Shown here piece by piece: positions 7,975 through 16,032 of a DNA stretch of 32,682 nucleotides (position 1 is its first letter; each line of letters starts with the position of its first letter). A model generated the notes under the pieces. The model was given only the letters and a program-made list of their open reading frames with translations. It ran no database searches and had not been told where the DNA came from. Source of the stretch: an uncultured Bacteroides sp. Lineage in GTDB: Bacteria > Bacteroidota > Bacteroidia > Bacteroidales > Bacteroidaceae. The position numbers and the translations under genes were made by a program. The stretch spans positions 1 to 32,682 of the forward strand of contig UQTJ01000033.1 of the NCBI GenBank assembly GCA_900544075.1. The letters are read 5' to 3'.

Positions 7975-8640
7975 ATGAAATCGTTATACTTTGTAATATT
8001 ATTTGCTTTACTGCCGGTTATATGTATGTCGCAAACCAACGAGTCGACTGTACATGAAAACGATTCTGTTCTTTACAAATCATCGGAAACAGATGTTGAA
8101 ACCTTTTCCGCTACAAAAGCAGACTCGTTAAGTACACCACTTGTAGCACCGATAATGCAGCCGGGGATGTATCCGTCGTTCAGCATGTACGGAATCAGTC
8201 CCTTCTCTTATAATTACGCCAGTTGGGAACTCCATAAAGGATTCAATGCCTCATTAGGGATGCACGTCACATTCAGTCCCTCAAAATATGCTCCTTCAGG
8301 AGCAGGATTCGGACAGGATGCAGCATTCATGTATGCAGTACCTATAAACAGCAGATTCAGTGTGGCAGCAGGATTGTATGCCACAAATATGAACTGGGGC
8401 TTCATAAACTATAGGAATGTAGGAATATCAGGTGTTGCCGCATTCAAGCTTAACGACAAAATAACATTATATGGTTATGGCAACAAATCGCTGATGCCAC
8501 AACGCTCTCCGATGTACTATCCGCTTCCAAACTTCTCACCGGATAAGTTTGGAGGAATGATAAACTTCAAGATAGGCGAAAGCTCGTCAATCAGCTTTGG
8601 AGTGGAAGGTATAAAAGGCTATGGACCATACTACTGGTAA
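7975..8640 (+). CDS. Exported protein of unknown function, probable small beta-barrel
   Basis: I do not recognise a named family. From the ATG at 7975 the product is 221 residues with a clear signal peptide (MKSLYFVILFALLPVICMSQ). A Ser/Thr/Asp-rich, probably flexible linker follows (about 21-55). From about residue 56 there is a Met/Pro/Tyr-rich stretch, then alternating strands with Gly and aromatic residues (FNASLGMHVTFSPS, FSVAAGLYATNMNWGF, KITLYGYGNKS, SSISFGVEGI), ending in GPYYW. This resembles the C-terminal half of a small outer membrane barrel. It stands alone between the rpmA terminator and the palindromic array. The function is unknown. The longer TTG start at 7948 is rejected because it lies in the -7 element. 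Confidence 0.7.
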   Translation: MKSLYFVILFALLPVICMSQTNESTVHENDSVLYKSSETDVETFSATKADSLSTPLVAPIMQPGMYPSFSMYGISPFSYNYASWELHKGFNASLGMHVTFSPSKYAPSGAGFGQDAAFMYAVPINSRFSVAAGLYATNMNWGFINYRNVGISGVAAFKLNDKITLYGYGNKSLMPQRSPMYYPLPNFSPDKFGGMINFKIGESSSISFGVEGIKGYGPYYW

Positions 8641-8663
8641 TACAAAATGACCGCATATTTTCT

Positions 8664-8751
8664 GGTGCCGACTATAGTGGGCAGCACTGCCGACCATAGT
8701 GAGCAGCATTGCCGACTATAGTGGGCAGCACTGCCGACGATGGTCGGCACC
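8664..8751. repeat. Tandem 22-bp palindromic repeat cluster (REP-like)
   Basis: There are three full 22-bp units at 8667-8688, 8689-8710 and 8711-8732, and a truncated fourth at 8733-8751. Units 1 and 3 are identical; unit 2 differs at three positions. Each starts GCCGAC and has a near-palindromic 16-bp core close to GCCGACTATAGTCGGC, plus a 6-bp AGCACT/AGCATT spacer. The last unit forms a clean hairpin (GCCGAC, GATG loop, GTCGGC). The whole block is bounded by GGTGCCGAC (8664-8672) and GTCGGCACC (8743-8751). It lies between genes on the same strand; the longer hairpins could act as a terminator, processing site or REP-type element. Confidence 0.85.
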
Positions 8752-8854
8752 AAAAAACGTCAGGGTGTCAGCATCACCCGAACAATAAAACCATATCACA
8801 ACATAGAACCAAAAGTCTTGATTATAGACAAAATAGAGAAATTAAAGAAACAAT

Positions 8855-10207
8855 ATGTCACAAAAAGTAACTGCAACTGAACTTGGAACCGAACCTATCG
8901 GTAAACTTCTTATGCAATATGCCGTACCTGCTATTATCGCTATGACGGCATCATCACTCTACAACATGGTGGACAGTATCTTCATCGGTCACGGTGTAGG
9001 TCCGATGGCCATTTCCGGTCTTGCCATAACATTCCCCCTTATGAACCTTGCCGCAGCTTTCGGCTCACTTGTAGGCGTGGGTGCATCGACACTCGTTTCC
9101 GTCAAACTTGGACAGAAAGATTATGCATCGGCACAGCACATACTCGGGAATGTGGTTTCGCTGAATGTCATAATGGGTATATTGTTTACGATAATCACCC
9201 TTATCTTCCTCGACCCGATATTGTATTTCTTCGGAGCGAGCGAGGCAACCATTCCTTATGCACGCGATTACATGGTGATTATCCTGTTGGGAAATGCCAT
9301 TACGCACCTCTATCTCGGACTGAACTCAGTTCTCCGCTCGGCAGGCCATCCGCAGAAAGCTATGCTTGCAACCATACTGACTGTCATTATCAACACCATA
9401 CTTGACCCATTGTTCATTTACGGTTTCGACATGGGGATAAAAGGAGCAGCCATTGCAACCATACTGGCTCAGATAATATCTCTAATATGGCTTATTAAGA
9501 TATTCAGCAACAAGAATGAGCTTCTGCATTTCAAGCGAGGAATCTACCGTCTTCATGGGAACTTGGTTTCAAACATAATAGGTATCGGTATGGCTCCGTT
9601 CCTCATGAACCTTGCATCGTGCTTCATAGTCATCCTCATCAACAAAGGTCTGAAACTCTACGACGGCGACCTTGCCATAGGTGCATTCGGTATAGTAAAC
9701 AGAATTGTATTCCTGTTCGTAATGATTGTAATGGGACTCAACCAGGGTATGCAGCCTATAGCCGGATATAACTTCGGAGCACAGCAGTACCACCGCGTAA
9801 ACCATGTAATGAAACTGACAGTCATTGCAGCTACGATAATCACTACCTCAGGCTTTATTGTCGGTGAATTCATGCCAAGACTGGCAGTATCGGCTTTCAC
9901 AACCGATGAAACCCTGATAAACCTTTCAGCCAACGGACTTAGAATAGTAGTGATGTTCTTCCCTATCATAGGTTTCCAGATGGTTACTTCCAACTTCTTC
10001 CAGAGTATCGGTATGGCACGCAAGGCTATCATACTGTCACTGAGCCGTCAGGTTCTTATACTGATACCGTGTCTGTTCATCCTGCCGCTGTTCTTCGGTT
10101 CGCACGGAGTATGGATAAGCATGCCTATATCCGACCTTGCAGCAAGCGTACTGGCTGCCATAATGCTTTACAGGCAATTCGATAAATTCAGGAAACATAC
10201 AGCCTGA
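8855..10207 (+). CDS. MATE family efflux transporter
   Basis: The 450-residue protein has about 12 hydrophobic segments in two similar halves. It begins with the MATE opening GTEPIGKLLMQYAVPAIIAM and an SLYNMVDSIFIGHGVG motif. It continues with LVGVGASTLVSVKLGQKD and the second-half MNQGMQPIAGYNFGAQ motif. MATE proteins export cationic drugs and metabolites in exchange for Na+ or H+ at the inner membrane. The sequence is closest in style to the MepA/DinF-like branch common in Bacteroides; the substrate cannot be read from sequence. It is followed after 64 bp by the cytidylate-kinase-like gene, which has its own good promoter. Confidence 0.88.
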   Translation: MSQKVTATELGTEPIGKLLMQYAVPAIIAMTASSLYNMVDSIFIGHGVGPMAISGLAITFPLMNLAAAFGSLVGVGASTLVSVKLGQKDYASAQHILGNVVSLNVIMGILFTIITLIFLDPILYFFGASEATIPYARDYMVIILLGNAITHLYLGLNSVLRSAGHPQKAMLATILTVIINTILDPLFIYGFDMGIKGAAIATILAQIISLIWLIKIFSNKNELLHFKRGIYRLHGNLVSNIIGIGMAPFLMNLASCFIVILINKGLKLYDGDLAIGAFGIVNRIVFLFVMIVMGLNQGMQPIAGYNFGAQQYHRVNHVMKLTVIAATIITTSGFIVGEFMPRLAVSAFTTDETLINLSANGLRIVVMFFPIIGFQMVTSNFFQSIGMARKAIILSLSRQVLILIPCLFILPLFFGSHGVWISMPISDLAASVLAAIMLYRQFDKFRKHTA

Positions 10208-10212
10208 GTTAT

Positions 10213-10243
10213 TTTGAATTTTAATTCATAAGAATTATATTTG
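10213..10243 (+). promoter_or_regulatory. Promoter of the cytidylate-kinase-like gene
   Basis: TTTG (10213-10216), 19 nt, TATATTTG (10236-10243) is a full match to the Bacteroidetes consensus. It starts a few bases after the MATE stop codon, 28 nt before the next ATG. Confidence 0.8.
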
Positions 10244-10271
10244 TAGACAGACATTTTAAAATCTTACAACC

Positions 10272-10901
10272 ATGAAAGATAATTTTGTAATAAACCTCGG
10301 ACGTCAGCTTGGTAGCGGCGGAAGAGAAATTGGCGAGAAATTGGCAAAAGAACTAAATATAGCTTTCTACGACAAGGAACTGATAAACATTGCTTCAAAA
10401 GAAAGCGGACTATGCCGAGAGTTTTTCGAACAGGCAGATGAGAAAGCATCAAAAACTATTCTCGGAGGATTGTTCGGTTCAAGATTTCCTTTCCTTACTG
10501 AAGGAGCGTATCCGTACAATTCATATCTGAGCAATGACTCTCTATTTAAGATTCAAAGCGATGTTATTAGAGATTTGGCCGAGAAACAGTCATGCCTTTT
10601 CGTAGGAAGATGTGCGGACTATATACTCCGCGACCATCCGCGATGTGCCAACGTGTTTATATCATCTTCACCCGAAGCAAGAATAGAAAGACTGATGTCT
10701 ACTCTTGAAATCTCGGCTGAAGAGGCAGAAGAACTTATGGAGAAAGCAGACAAGAAACGTTCGTCATACTATAACTACTACAGCTACAAGACATGGGGAG
10801 CCGCTGCAACGTATCACCTCTGTGTAGACTCTTCAGTTCTCGGCATTGACGGTACTGTGGAATTTGTAAAAGAATTCGTAAGCAAGAAACTCGGAATATA
10901 A
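10272..10901 (+). CDS. Cytidylate kinase-like family protein
   Basis: The 209-residue protein belongs to the cytidylate_kin-like P-loop group. Its N-terminus has GRQLGSGGREIGEKLA (residues 10-25) as the nucleotide-binding loop in place of a strict Walker A. A CLFVGRCADYILRDHP core and an FISSSPEARIERLM lid-type helix follow, and the tail carries LCVDSSVLGIDG. True CMP kinase (Cmk) phosphorylates CMP/dCMP; proteins of this shorter family are often a second copy of unknown substrate. It is transcribed from its own promoter downstream of the MATE gene and is ended by the long hairpin at 10928. The fold is confident, the substrate is not. Confidence 0.78.
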   Translation: MKDNFVINLGRQLGSGGREIGEKLAKELNIAFYDKELINIASKESGLCREFFEQADEKASKTILGGLFGSRFPFLTEGAYPYNSYLSNDSLFKIQSDVIRDLAEKQSCLFVGRCADYILRDHPRCANVFISSSPEARIERLMSTLEISAEEAEELMEKADKKRSSYYNYYSYKTWGAAATYHLCVDSSVLGIDGTVEFVKEFVSKKLGI

Positions 10902-10927
10902 ATCTGTCGACAAATCATTATACAAAC

Positions 10928-10977
10928 ATTAAATGGCATTCAAGCACCGTTTAAACAGTGCTTGAATGCCATTTAAT
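10928..10977. terminator. Bidirectional terminator between convergent genes
   Basis: A perfect 20-bp stem (10928-10947 with 10958-10977) has a 10-nt loop and A/T-rich ends (ATTAAAT and ATTTAAT). It lies between a + strand gene ending at 10901 and a - strand gene ending at 10994, and can serve both. Confidence 0.85.
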
Positions 10978-10993
10978 ATTCACAATCTCGAAA

Positions 10994-11782
10994 TTATTCA
11001 ATACTATAAATCTTGAAATTGGCATATCTCGAATTGCGGGTGTACATCTGTCTGAGTCCTATCCTACCTTTCGTTATAGACGGAGCTGAAGAACCATCAA
11101 AATAGAAAGTTTCATTTTTTCCATCACCTGCGACATTCATATATAGCCGGTCACCATATTTTATCACTTTGATATGATATGTCACTCCTATCTTGAACAA
11201 TCCGGTATTATAATATTCCGGTTTCAGGTCTGTACCGTTAAGGTTATTTCCGGGCATATATCTGCGTCCTCTGACATACTCGTCTTTGTTTTCCGACGGA
11301 ACACCAGTAACGGCATAACTGATGTGATAGGTATTCATATTCCTGAAATACGTGCTCATGGCAGGAATCTTACGCAAATCGTTCCATTTTGAAATATCCT
11401 CGGCATACTCTCCCCGGCCGGAACCTGTCGCCTGAATATAAAGGATATTCACAAAATAATACTTTGACGAATCCAGTCTTGTGAAATCGTATTCTATCAT
11501 TATATTACCTTCAAACTCCTTCTTTGTCCACAAGACAGTGTGATGTGCATCATTGTAAGCCTCACCACCGGCATATATCTCAAGCCCACCATTGCGGTGT
11601 ACAGCCTTGGCAATATCACCGTCCTTAAACCACTGTTTCTGCCAATCTTTCTTGAAAGAGTCCTCAAAAACCAGCTTCATGTCCTTAGAAGCCAGTTTCT
11701 GAAATTCACCATAATACTTTTCTGACTGTGCAAATACTCCAATATGGAGTAACATACCGATTAATAGAAATAATATCCTCAT
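10994..11782 (-). CDS. Exported DUF1961-like, ConA-like fold protein
   Basis: The 262-residue protein has a signal peptide (about residues 1-18, ending IGVFAQ). The body fits the DUF1961 / concanavalin-like layout: an LVFEDSF start, HHTVLWTKKEFEGNIMIEYDF, a MNTYHISYAVTG segment, YHIKVIKYGDRLYMNVAG and a closing GRIGLRQMYTRNSRYANFKIYSI strand. DUF1961 proteins (YesU type) accompany polysaccharide and sulfatase genes, and their reaction is not firmly known. It is 22 bp downstream of the sulfatase on the same strand, so the two form an operon and probably act on the same glycan. A DUF1080-type sugar hydrolase is an alternative reading. Confidence 0.6.
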   Translation of the reverse strand: MRILFLLIGMLLHIGVFAQSEKYYGEFQKLASKDMKLVFEDSFKKDWQKQWFKDGDIAKAVHRNGGLEIYAGGEAYNDAHHTVLWTKKEFEGNIMIEYDFTRLDSSKYYFVNILYIQATGSGRGEYAEDISKWNDLRKIPAMSTYFRNMNTYHISYAVTGVPSENKDEYVRGRRYMPGNNLNGTDLKPEYYNTGLFKIGVTYHIKVIKYGDRLYMNVAGDGKNETFYFDGSSAPSITKGRIGLRQMYTRNSRYANFKIYSIE

Positions 11783-11804
11783 GAAAAAACAATTTAATTA
11801 TACA

Positions 11805-13157
11805 TTAAAATCCAGGAACCAGATTCAAGCCGGCACGTATCTGCTTTGTTTTATGCTGTTTCATCCAGTCGTTAAGCAAAGCTCTGTGTCGCTTCAGTTC
11901 CGTTTCATATTTCTTTTCCACTGCTAAGTTACGCATTTCACCACGGTCGGCATTCATGTCGAACAACTGCTCGCGGTAACGTCCCTTGTCGTACATCACA
12001 TATTTGAAATCCTTTGTTCTCAAAGCCCATCCTCTCGTGTTTCCGCCTTTATCGAAAAGAGTCTCTGTTACTACAAAGTCCTGATGTTCCGCATTTACAT
12101 CACAACTCTCTACAAGTTTCTTGTACGAATATCCCGGCAATCCTTCCGGCATATCTATTCCTGCCCATTCGCATACGGAAGCAAAGAAATCCACACCATT
12201 GTTCACCAACTGAGGCAATTCCTTTCCGGCATTTTTCTTTCCGGGAAGAACCACTATCATCGGGATATTGATGACTTCTTCATAAAGAGCCGACTTCTGG
12301 TTCCACTGATGCGCTCCCATTCCGTCGCCATGGTCGCTTGTAAATATGATGACCGTATTTTTCCACAATCCGTTACGGTCTATTGCATCAACCAGCTTGC
12401 CAATCTCAGCATCTACATGCTCCACTAATCTGAAATAAGCATTACGGTATCTGCGCCAGTCGTCGGGTGTATAGTTTGAAGTAGGATAGGCACCATAGTT
12501 AAGACTTTTCTCATATCTGATTGCATCTGCATCGTACGGATTACGTTCATAATTGAGAGGCAATCCGGGGCAATCGGCAATATCCGCCTGTGGAGTTTCT
12601 GCATAAGGCAAATTCTGCTGACGTGCAAACTCACAGATATTATGAGGATTATCGAATGAAGCAACCAAAAAGAAAGGTGACTTATGCTTTGAATCAAGAT
12701 ACTCTACGCACGATTCCGCCAGTCCGAAATCATTATGGTCATGAATATTCTTAAAACCGAACTCATTGTCAGGGATAGAAGATGTATGTACGTGCCACTT
12801 ACCGGCATACACACAGTCATATCCGGAATTGCTCATCAGTACACCAAGGCTTTGCTTCTTCAGATTTTCCGGCATAGGATCGCCATTACTCGGCATACCT
12901 ACCTCGTGCGCGAAACATCCTGTAAACATAGATGCTCTTGAAGGTCCGCTCAGAGGAGTAGAACAATATGCATTACGGAACATCACTCCGGCCTCAGCCA
13001 AACGGTCCATATTAGGAGTGTGCAAATCCTTGTTTCCCATACAGCTCATAGCAGTAGCCGTCTGTTGGTCGGTCATGATGTAAATAATGTTAGGTCTGTC
13101 GGCAGCCTGAATCACTGCAGGGGCAATGATGCCACCAAGTATCATTAGTCTGTTCAT
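11805..13157 (-). CDS. Periplasmic sulfatase, serine-type (FGly-dependent, family S1)
   Basis: The 450-residue protein has a short signal peptide (about 1-19, ending IQAADR). The S1 sulfatase frame is intact: metal ligands in MTDQQ (D30, Q31), the FGly motif S70-G-P-S-R74 followed by ASMFTG, basic residues at GKWHVH (K120, H122), and a second metal pair in TSDHGDG (D275, H276) with H283 and K288. Serine instead of cysteine at position 70 means the formylglycine must be made by an anaerobic radical-SAM maturase (anSME), encoded elsewhere. It hydrolyses a sulfate ester of a glycan; the substrate cannot be assigned from sequence. No SusC/SusD pair is nearby, so it is an orphan sulfatase pair with the DUF1961 gene. 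Confidence 0.88.
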   Translation of the reverse strand: MNRLMILGGIIAPAVIQAADRPNIIYIMTDQQTATAMSCMGNKDLHTPNMDRLAEAGVMFRNAYCSTPLSGPSRASMFTGCFAHEVGMPSNGDPMPENLKKQSLGVLMSNSGYDCVYAGKWHVHTSSIPDNEFGFKNIHDHNDFGLAESCVEYLDSKHKSPFFLVASFDNPHNICEFARQQNLPYAETPQADIADCPGLPLNYERNPYDADAIRYEKSLNYGAYPTSNYTPDDWRRYRNAYFRLVEHVDAEIGKLVDAIDRNGLWKNTVIIFTSDHGDGMGAHQWNQKSALYEEVINIPMIVVLPGKKNAGKELPQLVNNGVDFFASVCEWAGIDMPEGLPGYSYKKLVESCDVNAEHQDFVVTETLFDKGGNTRGWALRTKDFKYVMYDKGRYREQLFDMNADRGEMRNLAVEKKYETELKRHRALLNDWMKQHKTKQIRAGLNLVPGF

Positions 13158-13185
13158 AATTTGTATATAATTAGTTTATATGTGC

Positions 13186-13193
13186 CAAAAATA
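13186..13193 (-). promoter_or_regulatory. Candidate -7 element for the sulfatase operon
   Basis: On the - strand TATTTTTG lies 28 nt before the sulfatase ATG and matches TAnnTTTG. No TTTG is seen at the expected 19 nt. The rest of the 227-bp spacer holds only the thrC terminator. Confidence 0.4.
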
Positions 13194-13322
13194 GACATTA
13201 AAACAGAATTCCACTTACACAACTCAACAAAAAACTTTCAAAATTGTGCAGTTGCTCAGTTTTATTCAGTCCTAAACAGATAATTCTAAACGGTATGCAA
13301 GTTACAAACAAACAGACACATT

Positions 13323-13358
13323 AAAAAAAGGTTGCCTAAGAAAAAATCTTAAACAACC
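13323..13358 (-). terminator. Terminator of the threonine operon
   Basis: Read on the - strand, GGTTGTTTAAGA pairs with TCTTAGGCAACC (12 bp, two U-G pairs) around a 5-T loop, and is followed by seven T. It lies 26 bp after the thrC stop. Confidence 0.88.
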
Positions 13359-13384
13359 TTACAGAATTATTTATCAGTCAGTCA

Positions 13385-14686
13385 TTACTGCTTCATCAGA
13401 TACTCCTTGAAAGAAGCAAAATCCTTGCTCATTGGCACGCTGAGTTTCTTTCCGCGCATAAACTCCTGAAGTTTCTCAGGAATCTTCACATCCGTACCTA
13501 TAATGTTCTGAACAGTCTGAAGGAATTTGGCAGGATGAGCAGTTTCAAGGAATACACCAGTTTCACCCGGCTGCAATTCTTCTGCCAAAGCACGATATCC
13601 GCATGCTCCGTGAGGGTCGAGCAGATAACCGGTTTCTTCATATACCTTCTGAACAGTTTCGCTAATTTGTTCATCAGTGTAAGTCTCGCCTGAGATTTCA
13701 GCTGCAATCGCATCGTGACTTCCTCCGTACAGGTCAATTATACGTGCAAAGTTACTTGGATCGCCAACATCCATTGCATTTGCAATAGTAGCTATAGATG
13801 GACGCGGATTATACTCTCCGGTCTTGAGATACTGATAGAATATGTCATTACGGTTATTCGCCGCTATGAAGCGTTTGATAGGCAATCCCATCTTTTTTCC
13901 GAACAGTCCGGCTGTGATATTACCGAAATTACCGCTTGGCACACAAACCACTAAGTTGTCTGCCAATCCCTGTTTCTTCATCTGTGCATATGCATAGAAA
14001 TAATAGAATGACTGAGGGAGGAAACGTGCTACATTGATGGAATTGGCAGAGGTAAGCTGCATGTGTGCATTAAGTTCCTTGTCCATAAACGCGTTCTTCA
14101 CCAAAGCCTGGCAGTCGTCGAACGTACCGTCCACCTCTATTGCCGTGATGTTCCTTCCGAGAGTAGTGAATTGCTTTTCCTGTATTTCGCTCACCTTGCC
14201 CTTCGGGTAAAGAACATAAACATGAATACCTTCTACTCCAAGGAAACCGTTTGCAACAGCACTACCAGTATCACCCGATGTAGCAACAAGCACATTCACT
14301 TCCTTCTTGCCTTCCTTACGGATAAAATATCCCAAAAGTCGTGCCATGAAACGTCCGCCCACATCCTTGAATGCCAAAGTAGGACCATGGAAAAGTTCCA
14401 GTGAATAGATATTGTCTTTAACCTTTACGGCTGGAACATCAAAGTTCAATGTATCATAGACAATGTGTTTCAAAGTCTCTGCAGGAACATCCTCACCGAA
14501 GAAAGCATCAGCCACACGGTAGGCTATTTCCTGAAACGAAAGGTTTTCTATCTCGTCAAAGAATGATTTAGGCAAAGGCTTTATCTCGTAAGGCATATAC
14601 AGACCTTTGTCCGATGCCAGACCTTTTACCACTGCTTCTTCCAGCGATGCGTCCGAAGCCTGCTTGTTTGTACTGTAATATTTCAT
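13385..14686 (-). CDS. thrC: Threonine synthase
   Basis: The 433-residue, PLP-dependent enzyme converts O-phospho-L-homoserine to threonine. The lysine that binds PLP is K107 in HGPTLAFKDVGG. The substrate/PLP phosphate loop is ATSGDTGSAVANG, and the N-terminus MKYYSTN...SLEEAV...DKGLYMP is the standard ThrC opening. The length matches bacterial ThrC of the E. coli type. It is the last gene of thrA - apgM-like - thrC, with an 86-bp spacer of 8-bp repeats upstream and a terminator downstream. Its substrate phosphohomoserine must be made by a homoserine kinase; none of the ThrB (GHMP) type is present here. Confidence 0.95.
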   Translation of the reverse strand: MKYYSTNKQASDASLEEAVVKGLASDKGLYMPYEIKPLPKSFFDEIENLSFQEIAYRVADAFFGEDVPAETLKHIVYDTLNFDVPAVKVKDNIYSLELFHGPTLAFKDVGGRFMARLLGYFIRKEGKKEVNVLVATSGDTGSAVANGFLGVEGIHVYVLYPKGKVSEIQEKQFTTLGRNITAIEVDGTFDDCQALVKNAFMDKELNAHMQLTSANSINVARFLPQSFYYFYAYAQMKKQGLADNLVVCVPSGNFGNITAGLFGKKMGLPIKRFIAANNRNDIFYQYLKTGEYNPRPSIATIANAMDVGDPSNFARIIDLYGGSHDAIAAEISGETYTDEQISETVQKVYEETGYLLDPHGACGYRALAEELQPGETGVFLETAHPAKFLQTVQNIIGTDVKIPEKLQEFMRGKKLSVPMSKDFASFKEYLMKQ

Positions 14687-14688
14687 AG

Positions 14689-14728
14689 GTTTGTAAGTTT
14701 GTGAGTTTGTAAGTTTATGAGTTTGTAA
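14689..14728. repeat. Five 8-bp tandem repeats upstream of thrC
   Basis: Units on the + strand are GTTTGTAA, GTTTGTGA, GTTTGTAA, GTTTATGA and GTTTGTAA. They lie directly before the thrC ATG (- strand). The rest of the spacer (about 14741-14765) has AAACTC-type tracts partly complementary to them, so a long weak stem-loop is possible. Confidence 0.75.
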
Positions 14729-14772
14729 GCATCAACCAACTTAAAAACTCAAAAAACTGAAACTCTAATAAT

Positions 14773-15981
14773 CTATTTCATAAATTCATTCATAAACTCG
14801 TCCCTTTCCATTGTACCATACACTCCGGATTTGCATGAAATCTCATCGTAAGTCTGTACGCTGTCAGGCTCAATTCCCGGATAATAAATCAGGAAAGGAA
14901 CAGGCTCATTAGTATGGGTACGATGCTCGCATGGTGTAGGATGGTCAGGAAGTACGGCAATAGCGACAGGCTCATCCCAGTCTTTTACAGCCTCATATAT
15001 CGGGCCAACCGCACGTTTATCCAGGTTTTCTATAGTTTGAAGTTTTAAATTCACATCACCTTCATGTCCGGCTTCGTCGCTTGCCTCAATATGCAGATAA
15101 ACGAAGTCATCCGTTTTCAGGGCTTCAATAGCAGCTGTTGCCTTTCCTTCATAATTTGTATTATAAAGTCCTGTAGCACCCTCCACATCTATACATCTCA
15201 ATCCGGCATAGCGTCCGATACCACGGATAAGATCTACAGCAGTTATCACAGAGCCCTTCTTTATCTGAGGATACTTCTGCGACAATGGTTCCATCTTAGG
15301 TCTGTAGCCAGGACTCCATGGCCATATACTGTTAGCAGGGTCCTTACCTTCAGCCACACGTTTCAAGTTTACAGGATGCGATGCCAGAAGTTCCTGAGAT
15401 TTAAGAATAAGTGCATTCAGCAAATCGGCAGTTTCCTGAGCCTCCGGACATTCAGCCTTAATCATATTAGGGCGGAACGGCTGCAAAGGAATATCATGCG
15501 GTGGAACACAGTGAAGATTCTTGTTACCGCCTTTTATTACCAACAGATGACGGTACTGAACACCTGTATAGAAATGTATCCTGTCAGTACCAAGTCGTTC
15601 TTCAAGGAATTTAATCAGTTCGTCAGCCTCTTCCGTCGTGATATGTCCTGCCGAATGATTTTTAAGAGTTTCACCTTCAACACATATGATATTGCAACGC
15701 ATAGCCATATCTCCCGGCTCAAGGTCAACACCGATGCTTGCAGCTTCAAGCACTCCGCGTCCTTCATACACCGTAGGCAAGTCATATCCCATTACCGACA
15801 TGTTTGCGACCTCGCTGCCGGGATGAAAACCGTCAGCTACAGTCTTCAGCATACCTGTACGTCCCATAGCAGCAAGTTTATCCATATATGGAGTCTTTGC
15901 GTATTGCAATAAAGTCTTATCCCCAAGGGCAGGTACTGGCCAGTCCGCCATACCGTCGCCCAGAATTATAATGTGTTTCAT
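14773..15981 (-). CDS. ApgM-family phosphotransferase; candidate homoserine kinase of the thr operon
   Basis: The 402-residue protein belongs to the archaeal-type, cofactor-independent phosphoglycerate mutase family in the alkaline-phosphatase superfamily. The metal and catalytic set is present: D9 in GDGMADWP, S56 in PGSEVANMSVMGYD (aligned with the phosphorylated serine of the family), D302 and H306 in SDEAGHEGD, D346 and H347 in LPDHPTPCEH, with H353. Known context: ApgM homologues inside thr operons that lack ThrB have been proposed as homoserine kinase substitutes. Here it lies between thrA and thrC, and no GHMP-type thrB is present, so that reading is favoured. Glycolytic mutase activity remains possible. 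The spacers on both sides carry 8-bp repeats. Confidence 0.85.
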   Translation of the reverse strand: MKHIIILGDGMADWPVPALGDKTLLQYAKTPYMDKLAAMGRTGMLKTVADGFHPGSEVANMSVMGYDLPTVYEGRGVLEAASIGVDLEPGDMAMRCNIICVEGETLKNHSAGHITTEEADELIKFLEERLGTDRIHFYTGVQYRHLLVIKGGNKNLHCVPPHDIPLQPFRPNMIKAECPEAQETADLLNALILKSQELLASHPVNLKRVAEGKDPANSIWPWSPGYRPKMEPLSQKYPQIKKGSVITAVDLIRGIGRYAGLRCIDVEGATGLYNTNYEGKATAAIEALKTDDFVYLHIEASDEAGHEGDVNLKLQTIENLDKRAVGPIYEAVKDWDEPVAIAVLPDHPTPCEHRTHTNEPVPFLIYYPGIEPDSVQTYDEISCKSGVYGTMERDEFMNEFMK

Positions 15982-15982
15982 T

Positions 15983-16014
15983 TTTAAGTTCTTTAGTTTT
16001 TAAGTTTTTGAGTT
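15983..16014. repeat. Four 8-bp repeats upstream of the apgM-like gene
   Basis: Units on the + strand are TTTAAGTT, CTTTAGTT, TTTAAGTT and TTTGAGTT. They lie immediately before the ATG of the apgM-like gene, with the same period and similar composition to those before thrC. Confidence 0.65.
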
Positions 16015-16032
16015 TTATAAACTCACAACTAA

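Noticed and set aside
8667..8751. CRISPR array
   Set aside because: The 22-bp units are contiguous with no variable spacers and have palindromic cores, and no cas genes are present.
8763..8779. GGGTG/CACCC hairpin before the MATE gene as a terminator
   Set aside because: Only five pairs and no T-run follow; too weak to call.
15064..15912. Open frame of 282 codons opposite the apgM-like gene
   Set aside because: It lies wholly inside a well-supported gene on the other strand, and its translation has no recognisable domain; it is a shadow of codon bias.
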